A stretch of DNA of 64,000 bases from Caldilineaceae bacterium (GTDB taxonomy: Bacteria; Chloroflexota; Anaerolineae; Caldilineales; Caldilineaceae), in assembly GCA_020634755.1 (NCBI GenBank), contig JACKBC010000025.1:1-64000 (forward strand). Reading direction: 5' to 3'. Below the pieces are notes generated by a model. That model was not told the DNA's origin, did no database searches, and saw only the letters and a list, made by a program, of their open reading frames with translations. The translations under genes were made by a program, and so were the position numbers. Below, piece by piece: positions 15,955 through 24,389 of the stretch; position 1 is the first letter of the stretch; the number at the start of each line of letters is the position of its first letter.

Positions 15955-18900
15955 CTATCTCTTCACCAGCGGCAAGTATACGGACATACCGCCTCCACTG
16001 CTATTATCGGTGTCATCCCGATAGTTGGGGATGCCATCGCCGTCACTGTCGCCGGTGCCTTCGGCGGCATCGCTGACGCCGTCGTCGTCGGAATCGGTGT
16101 CCTGGAAGTCGGGCGTGCCGTCGCCGTCGGTGTCGACCGGCGTGGTCGGGTTGCTGCCCGCTTCTTCCTGGTCGGAAATGCCGTCGTTGTCGGCGTCGGG
16201 ATCCTGAGCATCGGGTATGCCGTCGCCGTCGGTGTCGCCGCTGCCTTCCACGCTGTCGGGAATGGTGTCGCTGTCGCTGTCGGCGCCCATGTTGAGCAGG
16301 ATGCTGTCAGCCACAATCAGCGATTCGTTCTCGGCAGCGTCACGGAACTGGGCATAGACGATGCACATTTCGCCGTCGTTGCACGCCAGCGTCCAGGCTT
16401 TGGTCTGGGCAAAGGGCTCCCATTCAGCGCCGGCCATGGTCGGGTCGTTGGAGATGCGCATTTCAACACCACCGCTGACTTGGTTCTGGAACGAGAGCTG
16501 GTCGGTCATGTGGGCATTGGCGCCTTCGGCCATACCCTCTAGCGGTGTATCGGTGGCGCTCAGGTAGAGCGTCACTTCTTTGGTGGCCACCAGCGGCAGA
16601 CCATTCTCAATGAGCATGTCGCCAGCCGGAGCATCCGGGTCCGCTTTGGGCGTGACGGTCAGCACGTCGCTGGTCTTGCCTTCGGCATCGCCATCGGTGC
16701 AGAGCACACGCACGTAGTACATAACGTCGTTGTCCAGGTTCGGAATCAGCGCTGATTCTTCGGGGCCGAAGATGTAGCGGCTGCCCAGCTCTTCACGCAC
16801 TTTGGACACGTAGACGCTGACGTTGGGGCAAATCTTGGTGACCAGAATCTGGCCATTCAGCGGACGTACGTCAATGTGGCCAAAGGGGCGCACTTTGTCG
16901 TCGTTGGGCCAGAGCGGGTTGCGCCCACCGTTAACCTCAGAGCCATCATTTTCGCCACCGTGATCGGTGTCGGCCTGGCAGGGCAGCGTACCCACAAGCA
17001 GTTCACGGCCATTGGTCAGACCATCACCATCCTTGTCCAAACCGGCGTCGTTTTCGCCCACAATCAGGCCGCAACGCCGCTCCCACTCATCGGGCATGCC
17101 GTCTTTGTCCTTGTCGCCATCCCAGGGCTGGTCATTCTGCGGGCCGTCCACCCAGAAGCCGCCGTTCCACTCACGAATAATGTTAGCGCCGGGCAGCAGC
17201 GGGTCGGGAATCGAAGCCATAATGCGTACGTTGTACGAGCCGCCGTAGATAGTCTTGGTGTAGTTCCAGCCGTAGATGCCATCGCTGGCTGCGCCATCAT
17301 TGTGGTTGCCATCATCCAGCAGCAGAATGTTTTCATTGGTGCCATTAGGCTTCTGCACTTGGGCCATCACAAAGGCGCCGGGCAGCAGACCATCACGGGT
17401 CTGTACGGTGGCCACAATGGGCAGCGTGTCGCCCGCCGTGGCCTGGCCGTTGACCAGGTTCAGGATGCGGCCTTCCAGCTCAATGGTGGATTGGGCCGAG
17501 AAGCTCACAATGCGGTCAGTCTCAAAGAGCTGTGTCGCAGCGGCCTGCACGTTCTGTGAATCACTCGCATCGTTGGCAGAGGCAGCGCAGATAATCAGGT
17601 CATAGCGGACCCGCACGTACCAGTAACCGGCATCGGGATTGGTCACAATTAGCACGTCATCGAACGTGTCGTTGCGCACTTCCCAGTTGCTGGGAATGGG
17701 CAGGTCATTGGAAACTGGGCTAATGGGAATCCAGCGCCCCTGCTTGCCGGGCACGATTTTGCCATCGGCGTCCAGGGCAGGCGCAAAGTTGATCTCGACG
17801 TAACGCTTCCACCCCTCACAGCCTGGTGAATCGGGCTGGTCGCCGGCCACCACAATGCGCAGCGTGCTGGCGCTCTTGTCGACCAGCGCCACCGATTCGC
17901 GCCATTCGCCACCGGGTACGTTGCGTTGCGCCACATAGAAGATGCGGGCAGCGTCCTGCGCTTCGGTCTCAAAGTAGTCGTATGCTTCGGCCAGACCCAA
18001 GTGATTGGGCAGGCGCTGAATGCTCATGGCGGCCTGCACTTCCGTGGGCGCATTCATGGCGGCCAGGGCGTTCATTTCATCGACGCTGGCGGCCATAATG
18101 GCGCCGCTGTCTGTGGTAGGCACGGGTCGATATTCACCACCGGTATCGGCGGCAATCTGCGCCATCTGCGTTTCATCGGCCTCGGGGCCAAAGGCAATGG
18201 TATTGATAACCACACCCGAGTCGATGAGCTCCTGACGCACGTCGTTGTAGAGCGGCTTGACGTTCTCCTCACCGTCGCTCAGCAAGAAGATGTGCTTGGG
18301 GTTGAGCGAGAATGGCGCCGCCAGCAGCTTGTTTTTGGCGTCCTGCAGGGCCGGTCCAATGGGCGTCCAATCGCGGGCCGTAATGGCCTCGATGGCGCTC
18401 TTGGCAGCGTTGATGGTGGCCGGCACAATCACATCGGTGCGGGGCAACAGCAGGCGCAAGTCGAGCTGACAGTCCATGTTGGTGTTGCCGCAGTTGGGCG
18501 GATTATTGAGCGCAGAGAAGTCAGTCACCATCAGGCGGTCGCCGGCGCGGGCCAGGTCGGCCACGACTTTACCGGCGCGCTGGGCATTGAAGATGCGCGT
18601 GCCTTCGCCGGTTACATCTTCGGTGGACATAGAACCGCTGGCGTCAAAGACCAGGCCGATGTCCGAATTGCCGGGCAACACATAGAGCAGGGCGTCGGTT
18701 TCGGTGTCGCACAGCGTACCGCTCAGGCAGGCTTTGTAATCTACAAAGGTAGTGCCAGCCGGCTTAATGGGTGGCAGCATGGTGGCCCAATACTCTTCGC
18801 CCACTTCTTGGAAGCTGCCGGGGACCACGTTGACCGCGTCGCCTTCCGCCTCAAAGGTGAAGGAGCTGTCGACCAGACCGCGCACGGGCACGCCGTTGCT

Positions 18901-20460
18901 GGTCACCCGCAGCCGGGTGAGGAACGCAATGGGGCTGGCCGGTTCGCCCACCAGGGCAAAATTGCTCTGGCGCGGCTCCATAATTTCCACCTGCGGGCTG
19001 ACGCAGGTAAAGGTCACGTCGTAATCATATTTGGATTGGAAGCTGTTGACGGCGGCCACGATCTTGTTGTGTACGCCGGCGCCGGCAAAGAGGCGAACGT
19101 AATCTTCGCCAATGGAGGCTGAGCGAGAGACGCTGGTGGGAGCACTGGTGTCGGCGGCCATCAGGTTGATGCCCAGACGGGCGCCCGCTTGACCGTCTAC
19201 GCTCACCTCTACATATTTGCAGTCGTTCTGCGGCGTAATCTCAAAATATTCGGCGGCATAGTCATCGGGCGACGTGCTGGACCAAGTTTGGCTGCCGCTG
19301 CTCAGGCTGGCGCTTTGGGTCAACGGCGCGCCATTGTGCGTGCCGGGATCATCGTCCAGGTAGACCAGCTCGGACTGAGTGGCCGGGTCGGCCCAGGCCA
19401 GCGCCCAGTTGGCCGCAAAGAAGTTGAGGAAGAATTGGTCCATGCTCCACTTGCCGCCGCTGAGCGACGGAATCAAGTCGTCCAGCACATAGAGCGTATC
19501 CTGGGCGTCGCACATGGCATAGTGGGCGTACATGGCGTCAATATGATGCCACGGGTCGTTGGGGTTGCCCACCGTGCCCAGCTGCTCAATGAGATATTTG
19601 AGAAAGCGGTTGCCGTAATTTTTGTCGTACATAGAGGTGGACGGGTTGTAGCTGCTGCCCAGTTGATAACCGGCGTCGATGGTGGGGTCTACGCTGTCCG
19701 AGCCCACATCGGCATAGCCTTCGGTAAACTCGGCGTTGCCGGCGTCGCTGCCGCCATCGTAATTGGCTTTCAGGTTGGAGTAGCAGCCATCATCGTACGA
19801 ATATTGCAGATAGTGCTGCGCTTCGTGATAGACGGTGCGCTGACCGCCGCCGTTGCGCACGGTGGGCGCGTCAATGCCGATGGTGCATTTGCCGGAGCTG
19901 GCCCAGTAGGCAATGCCGCTCCAGCCCACGCCATCTTCAAGCTGTACGTTGACATTGTTGTTACAGCCATTGTCATACAGATGGTGGCCGGAATCGGTGT
20001 GATAGCGCACCCAAGCGTCCTCGAACCATTCACCGACTTGCACAGCCTGGCTGTCGGCGGTGATCCAGTGCTTTAGGGTGAGCGTGTTGCCGTCGACCAC
20101 ACGCGTGGCGTCGGTCTGGTTTTTGGTGTACCAGACGGTGACGCTCTTTTGCGTGCCGTTGACGTCGAAGCTGTGAACATAGCATTCATCGAGCAGAATG
20201 CCGTCAATGGTGGGGCCGCCGTTGCAGGGAGCATTTATACCGGCGGCACTCACGCTGCTGGCCTGCTGCTGCAAAGCGGCGTTGGCCTGAATGGCATGAT
20301 CTACGGTGTCAAGGTGTAGATCATAGATGTTGGGGGTGAAGCCGCCTTCATGGGCAAACACCGCGCGGCCAAAGAGAATTACGGCCAGGCCAGCCAGAAG
20401 GCCAGCCAGCAAAAGACGGTGGGAGCGATGTTGACGGAATGGATGGGTCAGTATGTTCAT
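15955..20460 (-). CDS. very large secreted metalloprotease-like protein with VWA domain and TSP type 3 repeats
   Basis: 1,501 residues from ATG 20460 (GGAG 7 bp upstream; an ATG 12 bp earlier is in frame). A signal peptide ends near AVFA. Zinc-protease motif HEAQH lies at about 212-216 with EFTEGYADVGSD about 35 residues later, where a gluzincin third ligand would be. A von Willebrand A domain starts with the MIDAS sequence DASGS at about 606 and includes PKHIFLLSDGEE. Beta-sandwich regions follow; then a DxDxDG calcium-binding thrombospondin type 3 run covers about residues 1395-1490. The protein ends VYLPLVKR. It is probably exported and calcium-stabilised, acting on extracellular protein or in adhesion. 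The other-frame ORFs over it are shadows. Confidence 0.85.
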   Translation of the reverse strand: MNILTHPFRQHRSHRLLLAGLLAGLAVILFGRAVFAHEGGFTPNIYDLHLDTVDHAIQANAALQQQASSVSAAGINAPCNGGPTIDGILLDECYVHSFDVNGTQKSVTVWYTKNQTDATRVVDGNTLTLKHWITADSQAVQVGEWFEDAWVRYHTDSGHHLYDNGCNNNVNVQLEDGVGWSGIAYWASSGKCTIGIDAPTVRNGGGQRTVYHEAQHYLQYSYDDGCYSNLKANYDGGSDAGNAEFTEGYADVGSDSVDPTIDAGYQLGSSYNPSTSMYDKNYGNRFLKYLIEQLGTVGNPNDPWHHIDAMYAHYAMCDAQDTLYVLDDLIPSLSGGKWSMDQFFLNFFAANWALAWADPATQSELVYLDDDPGTHNGAPLTQSASLSSGSQTWSSTSPDDYAAEYFEITPQNDCKYVEVSVDGQAGARLGINLMAADTSAPTSVSRSASIGEDYVRLFAGAGVHNKIVAAVNSFQSKYDYDVTFTCVSPQVEIMEPRQSNFALVGEPASPIAFLTRLRVTSNGVPVRGLVDSSFTFEAEGDAVNVVPGSFQEVGEEYWATMLPPIKPAGTTFVDYKACLSGTLCDTETDALLYVLPGNSDIGLVFDASGSMSTEDVTGEGTRIFNAQRAGKVVADLARAGDRLMVTDFSALNNPPNCGNTNMDCQLDLRLLLPRTDVIVPATINAAKSAIEAITARDWTPIGPALQDAKNKLLAAPFSLNPKHIFLLSDGEENVKPLYNDVRQELIDSGVVINTIAFGPEADETQMAQIAADTGGEYRPVPTTDSGAIMAASVDEMNALAAMNAPTEVQAAMSIQRLPNHLGLAEAYDYFETEAQDAARIFYVAQRNVPGGEWRESVALVDKSASTLRIVVAGDQPDSPGCEGWKRYVEINFAPALDADGKIVPGKQGRWIPISPVSNDLPIPSNWEVRNDTFDDVLIVTNPDAGYWYVRVRYDLIICAASANDASDSQNVQAAATQLFETDRIVSFSAQSTIELEGRILNLVNGQATAGDTLPIVATVQTRDGLLPGAFVMAQVQKPNGTNENILLLDDGNHNDGAASDGIYGWNYTKTIYGGSYNVRIMASIPDPLLPGANIIREWNGGFWVDGPQNDQPWDGDKDKDGMPDEWERRCGLIVGENDAGLDKDGDGLTNGRELLVGTLPCQADTDHGGENDGSEVNGGRNPLWPNDDKVRPFGHIDVRPLNGQILVTKICPNVSVYVSKVREELGSRYIFGPEESALIPNLDNDVMYYVRVLCTDGDAEGKTSDVLTVTPKADPDAPAGDMLIENGLPLVATKEVTLYLSATDTPLEGMAEGANAHMTDQLSFQNQVSGGVEMRISNDPTMAGAEWEPFAQTKAWTLACNDGEMCIVYAQFRDAAENESLIVADSILLNMGADSDSDTIPDSVEGSGDTDGDGIPDAQDPDADNDGISDQEEAGSNPTTPVDTDGDGTPDFQDTDSDDDGVSDAAEGTGDSDGDGIPNYRDDTDNSSGGGMSVYLPLVKR

Positions 20461-20493
20461 GGGAATCTCCATTCATGGAATTACAATGCGGTT

Positions 20494-20552
20494 GTTTGAA
20501 AACGGCTATTTGTTCTTTCCAACACGGCGATGGCAAACAGCCGTTTTCAAAC
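20494..20552. promoter_or_regulatory. 19-bp stem in the leader of the metalloprotease gene
   Basis: GTTTGAAAACGGCTATTTG (20494-20512) pairs with 20534-20552 with one mismatch around a 21-nt loop. It lies 34-92 bp upstream of the metalloprotease start codon, within the probable 5' untranslated region. It could be an RNA leader, a terminator for upstream transcription, or a solo palindromic repeat. Confidence 0.6.
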
Positions 20553-20783
20553 AGAGCAAAGTATAAAAATTGGGGGAAATTTGTTTGTACTGCTGAATGG
20601 AGTATAGCGAGAAAAAACGGGGGCGTCTGTTTAGCAGTGCAAAGCAATTGTGTGGGGTAGATCACATCGATGGGTCTCTATATCGGTTATTACCATTCAA
20701 AGGCACCGCCAATGTTGAACACCTCCTGTGCAATTCTCGGTTTTCTTGGTATACTACCGCAAGTAAGTTCAGTATATTTACAT

Positions 20784-20939
20784 GAGGAGTATGCATAAGT
20801 GTTTCAGTCGAGTAGAGGCGATTAGCGTGCGTCGCACTGGCCCGTATATAGCCGGAAAATAGTCGCCATGGCGGCCAGTGCGTCGCACGCGGGTCTACGA
20901 GACAAGTTGCCCTCGCGTATCGAATTATGCACACTCCTC
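20784..20939. mobile_element. MITE-like element, family D copy 2, with flanking direct repeat
   Basis: Ends GAGGAGTATGCATAA and TTATGCACACTCCTC are inverted repeats; inside are GTGCGTCGCACTGG and CCAGTGCGTCGCAC. The 8-bp ATTTACAT occurs on both sides (20776-20783 and 20940-20947). The right end is 22 bp from the next start codon. Confidence 0.75.
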
Positions 20940-20961
20940 ATTTACATAAAAGGTGAAGATG

Positions 20962-21309
20962 ATGGTAACCAGCTTAAAAAAGCCCATCACTGTTGATGAA
21001 GCCGTCAATGCTGTACAGGATTTTGTGTTTAATCAACTTGGTAATTTGATCGGTTTAGGGCAACCGTTACGCGTAGCAAGTGGGCTTCAATCAATGTGGC
21101 TTGTGCCCTTGGTGTTGACTTCGCCAGGATATGGCATTGTCGGTGTAGTGGGAGGCGTCATGGTTGATATGGAATTTGGACACATTGTAGGGTGGACGCC
21201 TCTAGATGAAGTGCGCGAAAATGCCGCAAAACTGACCGATGCACATGAGAACGAACTTGAATCTGCTTTTCAATTACATCGTGTGTATGTTTCGCCATCC
21301 GCTTCTTAA
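20962..21309 (+). CDS. uncharacterised protein, partner of the C39-like peptidase
   Basis: 115 residues. The likely start is ATG 20962 (or 20959), just after AAAAGGTGA; a GTG at 20953 is also in frame. The sequence has an N-terminal helical region (TVDEAVNAVQDFVFNQLG), a short LRVASGLQSMWLVPLVLTSPGYGIVG segment and a PLDEVRENAAKLTD helix. No family is recognised. It abuts the peptidase gene, so the pair is almost certainly co-transcribed. The sequence VGGVMVDMEFGHIVGWTPLDEV resembles substrates or immunity-type small proteins only loosely. Confidence 0.7.
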   Translation: MVTSLKKPITVDEAVNAVQDFVFNQLGNLIGLGQPLRVASGLQSMWLVPLVLTSPGYGIVGVVGGVMVDMEFGHIVGWTPLDEVRENAAKLTDAHENELESAFQLHRVYVSPSAS

Positions 21310-21321
21310 TTGATAGCTCTG

Positions 21322-21759
21322 ATGCCCATAGCTTTGCCGTTTTATCCTCAAGAGACGCGTTATTCTTGTGTTCCCGCGTGCCTACGCATGATTTTGGCGC
21401 ACATGGGCATTTGGGTTGACGAAGCTATTTTGCGCGAATGTTGCCACACTGATCGACTGGGGACAACTGTTCGCGACACTGTCAATTGTATTCAAAGTTA
21501 TGATTTGCGGACGTTTGCCGCCATCGACGCGACAATGGAGCAACTTGAAATCTGGTTGGCAAATGAACGCTACCTGATCGTCTATCTGAATCTATTTCCC
21601 ATTGATACTTTGTGGGTGCTGCACGCCGTTGTAGCTGAAGAAGTTTCCGGTGAAAGCGTCACCCTCATGGATCCGATTGTTGGGAGACGTGTTGTTCACG
21701 CAAATACCTTTGAACAAGGGTGGCAAATGAGCAAGCGGCAGGTGATTGTTATCAATTAA
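21322..21759 (+). CDS. C39-like cysteine peptidase
   Basis: 145 residues from ATG 21322 (TTG 21310 is also in frame, directly after the previous stop). QETRYSCVPACLRMILAHMG carries the oxyanion Gln and catalytic Cys of the papain-like C39 fold. LHAVVAEEVSGESVTLMDP carries the His and the Asp that follow it. It is a free-standing domain without the ABC exporter of bacteriocin systems. The upstream 115-residue protein may be its substrate or regulator (inference). Confidence 0.75.
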   Translation: MPIALPFYPQETRYSCVPACLRMILAHMGIWVDEAILRECCHTDRLGTTVRDTVNCIQSYDLRTFAAIDATMEQLEIWLANERYLIVYLNLFPIDTLWVLHAVVAEEVSGESVTLMDPIVGRRVVHANTFEQGWQMSKRQVIVIN

Positions 21760-21766
21760 GACTGCC

Positions 21767-22456
21767 CTATTTAGCAGACTGCACAAGGGTCACCACCAAG
21801 CCAATCAGTCCCCCAAAGACGCCGCCCCACACCACCAGCCAACCGAGATGGCTGCGAATCATCTCCTGCACAATCTCTTTGACTTTTCCCGGCGTCAGTT
21901 CGGCCAAACGGCTGTCGATGATCTGCTCCACTTGATTAATAAGCATGGCGGTTACATCGCTCTGCCTATCGCCCGTCTGATTGTTGGCCGCAAGTTCGGC
22001 GATGATACTCTTCAGTTTTTCAGTGACCGGCTCTTTCAATGGCTCCAGCGCCTTCTTGCCCCCCACCATGGCCAACATGCCGCCCAGCGGCGATTCAGCA
22101 ATGGCATCGGTCAATTCGGCAAAAACGTGATCAAAATCAATCTGGTCCGTAAGAGCGGATAGCGAGGTTTCGCTATTTTGAGTCAGGAAGCGCTCTATGT
22201 GCTGCCGCGTAAAAAATTCCTGCACAATCAGCCGCTTAATCCCCGCTTTGAACTCTTCAAACTGATTGGGAATGACGCCGGAGCCATAGAGGAACGGCAC
22301 CTTCTCAAATAGCATATAGACGGCCAGCCAATTGGTAACGCCGCCCGATAAGGCAAACAGCCCCGTCATCAAGATCGGTTCGCCATAGACCGGCGTAAAA
22401 TAGCCCACCATGCACAGCGCCAATGCAATAAGATTCGTAGCAACGCTCTTATTCAT
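21767..22456 (-). CDS. DUF445 family membrane protein
   Basis: 229 residues. The N-terminal hairpin has the DUF445 hallmark GGVTNWLAVYMLFE, after a first hydrophobic segment (LIALALCMVGYF). A long amphipathic helical region follows, and a C-terminal membrane segment (LVVWGGVFGGLIGLVVTLV) ends the protein. DUF445 proteins are conserved inner-membrane proteins with no firm function. The stop converges with the C39-like gene 7 bp away. Confidence 0.85.
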   Translation of the reverse strand: MNKSVATNLIALALCMVGYFTPVYGEPILMTGLFALSGGVTNWLAVYMLFEKVPFLYGSGVIPNQFEEFKAGIKRLIVQEFFTRQHIERFLTQNSETSLSALTDQIDFDHVFAELTDAIAESPLGGMLAMVGGKKALEPLKEPVTEKLKSIIAELAANNQTGDRQSDVTAMLINQVEQIIDSRLAELTPGKVKEIVQEMIRSHLGWLVVWGGVFGGLIGLVVTLVQSAK

Positions 22457-22487
22457 CCTGCCTCATTTCTCTTTGCGTACATAAAAT

Positions 22488-22570
22488 CAGTAGTTCACAA
22501 TGGCAAGCAATAGCGTCGGATTCACCCATGGAGACCGCCGCCTGGACCGCCAACACCGTGGCGGTGTACG
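22488..22570. mobile_element. MITE-like element, family E copy 2 (diverged)
   Basis: Left end CAGTAGTTCACAATGGCAAG, right end CCAACACCGTGGCGGTGTAC. The rest of the gap to 22790 shows only a family A-like right end (CCACCGACGCTGCGTAACG, about 22749-22767) and no gene. Confidence 0.55.
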
Positions 22571-22790
22571 TAAAATTGAAGAAGTGTACCGAACTTGCTT
22601 TGCCAACGTACTTACCCATAATGCCTGCCCGTTTTGAAAAACGTTACTGCTCCATATTACACTATGCGCAACGTGTGGACCAAGGTCGAACTCTGCACAT
22701 TCCAGAAATGCAGGCTGGCAATTCTTTGCTGTCCTCTCCTGACAATCCACCGACGCTGCGTAACGTGAGTTAGAAAGTTAAAATTGGCGC

Positions 22791-22819
22791 TTGACATATA
22801 AATCCCCGTGTGATATTCT
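22791..22819 (+). promoter_or_regulatory. sigma-70-like promoter for the ArsR-DUF2087 gene
   Basis: A perfect -35 TTGACA at 22791-22796 is followed after 17 bp by the -10 hexamer TATTCT at 22814-22819. The -10 lies inside the left arm of the 44-bp operator palindrome, so bound repressor would block polymerase. Confidence 0.8.
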
Positions 22820-22853
22820 ATTTATGCAAATATTTGCATAAATAGAATATCAC
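22810..22853. promoter_or_regulatory. 44-bp perfect palindromic operator
   Basis: The arms are 22 bp each, perfectly complementary, centred at TGCAAAT/ATTTGCA (left arm begins GTGATATTCTATTTATGC). It overlaps the -10 and ends 20 bp before the likely start codon. The core word TTTATGCAAATAT recurs upstream of the second ArsR gene (24336-24358), which points to the two related regulators as the binders. Confidence 0.85.
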
Positions 22854-22873
22854 GTTTTATGGAGCTATTCCTT

Positions 22874-24145
22874 ATGTCACTTTCCCTATTTACGCAAACT
22901 GCGCCAAAGGCCACAGAGGCCACAGTCGGCCTCGAACCCGTCTACAATGTCTTGATCAGTATGGCGCTACTCACGGCGCCTGGCCTGGATCGCGACCAGG
23001 AACCCTGGCTGGCTGCCGCGGCTGGCCGCTTATCGGCCGAACAACGCCATCACAATCGGCTCGTCTTTGAAGCGTTGGGCGCCACCCTGCTGCCCACAAA
23101 GGAATATAGCAGTTTTGCCACCTATGCAGATGCTTTGACCACGCAAAATCCTTCTGCCCTGCGTGAACGCATCGATGTCGATCTGCTATCGCAAATCGAT
23201 GCACCATTGCAGGCAGAAGCAACCCAACTCTTGCGCGATCCAGCAGCCATGCAGCAGCTGATCGTGAACCACCTGCGCACGTTGTGGAAAACTCAATTTG
23301 CCGCCGAATGGGAAAAGAAGCAGTCGAACATGCGCTTTGCGCTGACGCTCAATGAGCGCACCTGGCCCGCCACATCGCCCAGTGGTCTTGTGCGCGCGTT
23401 TTTGCGCGCAGAGATTCCAGACAGCATTAGCGATCAGCTGGGTGGCGTGCAGCAGATTATTTTCGTGCCATCGCCCTATGTACAGCTACACGCCGCGCGC
23501 TTTGGCCATCCCCACACGCTTTGGCTCTTCAGATGGGCCGATCCGTGGAGCTGGCCCATGCGCAACGAACCGATCCAGCGCAGCGAAATCGTGTGGCCGG
23601 CCAGCGCCTTGGCCGATGAGACGCGACTGCGCATTTTAGAATTTCTGGCCGCCCATGAAGAGATGCTAGCCCAGGAGATCATTGCGCAGCTGGATGTGAG
23701 CCAATCCACCGTGTCGCGCCACTTGACCCAACTGAGCAAAGCCGGCTTTATCAGCGAGCAGCGCGCCGGCGACGCCAACAAGCGCTATCGCCTTCAGCCT
23801 GAGCGCGTGGGCCAATTCACGTACGCGCTGTCGCAGCTGCTCACGGCTGAAAATGCGCAACTGGTTCTGTCCGACGCCCGCTTGGAGCAGCCGGCCGCCC
23901 TGCGCCCCTTCTTGGATCGCGACGGCCTGGTCACCGACTGGCCAGCCAAACGCAAAGGACAAAAAGCCGTGCTGGACTATTTGATTGCCAAGTTTGCGCT
24001 GACCGAGCGCTACAGCGAAGCCGAGGTCAATACGCTGCTCAGTCAGTGGCACACGTATAACGATCCGGCCTATTTGCGTCGGTCGCTGGTCGATTTCGGG
24101 TTGCTCAAGCGCACGTCCGATGGCGCGCAGTACTGGCGAGAGTAG
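22874..24145 (+). CDS. ArsR-type HTH regulator with extra N-terminal domain and C-terminal DUF2087 domain
   Basis: 423 residues if started at ATG 22874 (GGAG 8 bp upstream); ATG 22859 is in frame. Residues 1-215 are a helical N-terminal domain like that seen in front of some ArsR regulators (DUF5937-like). The winged helix follows: ALADETRLRILEFLAAHEEMLAQEI and LDVSQSTVSRHLTQLSKAGFI (about 245-305). The C-terminal 70 residues are DUF2087 (KAVLDYLIAKFALTERYSEAEVN ... YLRRSLVDFGLLKR ... YWRE). Its own promoter carries the palindrome, so autoregulation is likely. No cysteine metal site is seen. Confidence 0.85.
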   Translation: MSLSLFTQTAPKATEATVGLEPVYNVLISMALLTAPGLDRDQEPWLAAAAGRLSAEQRHHNRLVFEALGATLLPTKEYSSFATYADALTTQNPSALRERIDVDLLSQIDAPLQAEATQLLRDPAAMQQLIVNHLRTLWKTQFAAEWEKKQSNMRFALTLNERTWPATSPSGLVRAFLRAEIPDSISDQLGGVQQIIFVPSPYVQLHAARFGHPHTLWLFRWADPWSWPMRNEPIQRSEIVWPASALADETRLRILEFLAAHEEMLAQEIIAQLDVSQSTVSRHLTQLSKAGFISEQRAGDANKRYRLQPERVGQFTYALSQLLTAENAQLVLSDARLEQPAALRPFLDRDGLVTDWPAKRKGQKAVLDYLIAKFALTERYSEAEVNTLLSQWHTYNDPAYLRRSLVDFGLLKRTSDGAQYWRE

Positions 24146-24335
24146 TACAGTTTCTGGCGCATGGAAACGAGAGCGGGTCGATCCGTTCGCTTGATTTCGA
24201 TATGGCTGCACACGGCCGCAACCTCCTCAATCTGCGCTTGCTAGCCCAATCTGTAAACGTATTTGAAGTATCCCATTTTGAATACATTGTAATTTAGCTG
24301 TTGTATAAAGCGTCCCATCACAATTTACCATCCCG

Positions 24336-24358
24336 TTTATGCAAATATGCAAATATAT
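24336..24358. promoter_or_regulatory. operator-like repeat upstream of the second ArsR gene
   Basis: TTTATGCAAATATGCAAATA contains the arm core of the 22810-22853 palindrome plus an overlapping half copy. It lies about 30-55 bp before ATG 24390, in the promoter region. The rest of the 24146-24389 gap shows nothing else. Confidence 0.65.
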
Positions 24359-24389
24359 GAAAACAAAATTATATTAAGGATGACAATCT

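Noticed and set aside
15963..16316. Repetitive DNA over the C-terminus of the giant protease, at first sight a minisatellite or CRISPR-like array
   Set aside because: The periodicity is explained by DxDxDG codons of thrombospondin type 3 repeats; spacers and repeats are not as in CRISPR.
17926..19122. 398-codon + strand frame
   Set aside because: Antisense to the VWA region of the protease gene; low-complexity His/Gly/Val composition.
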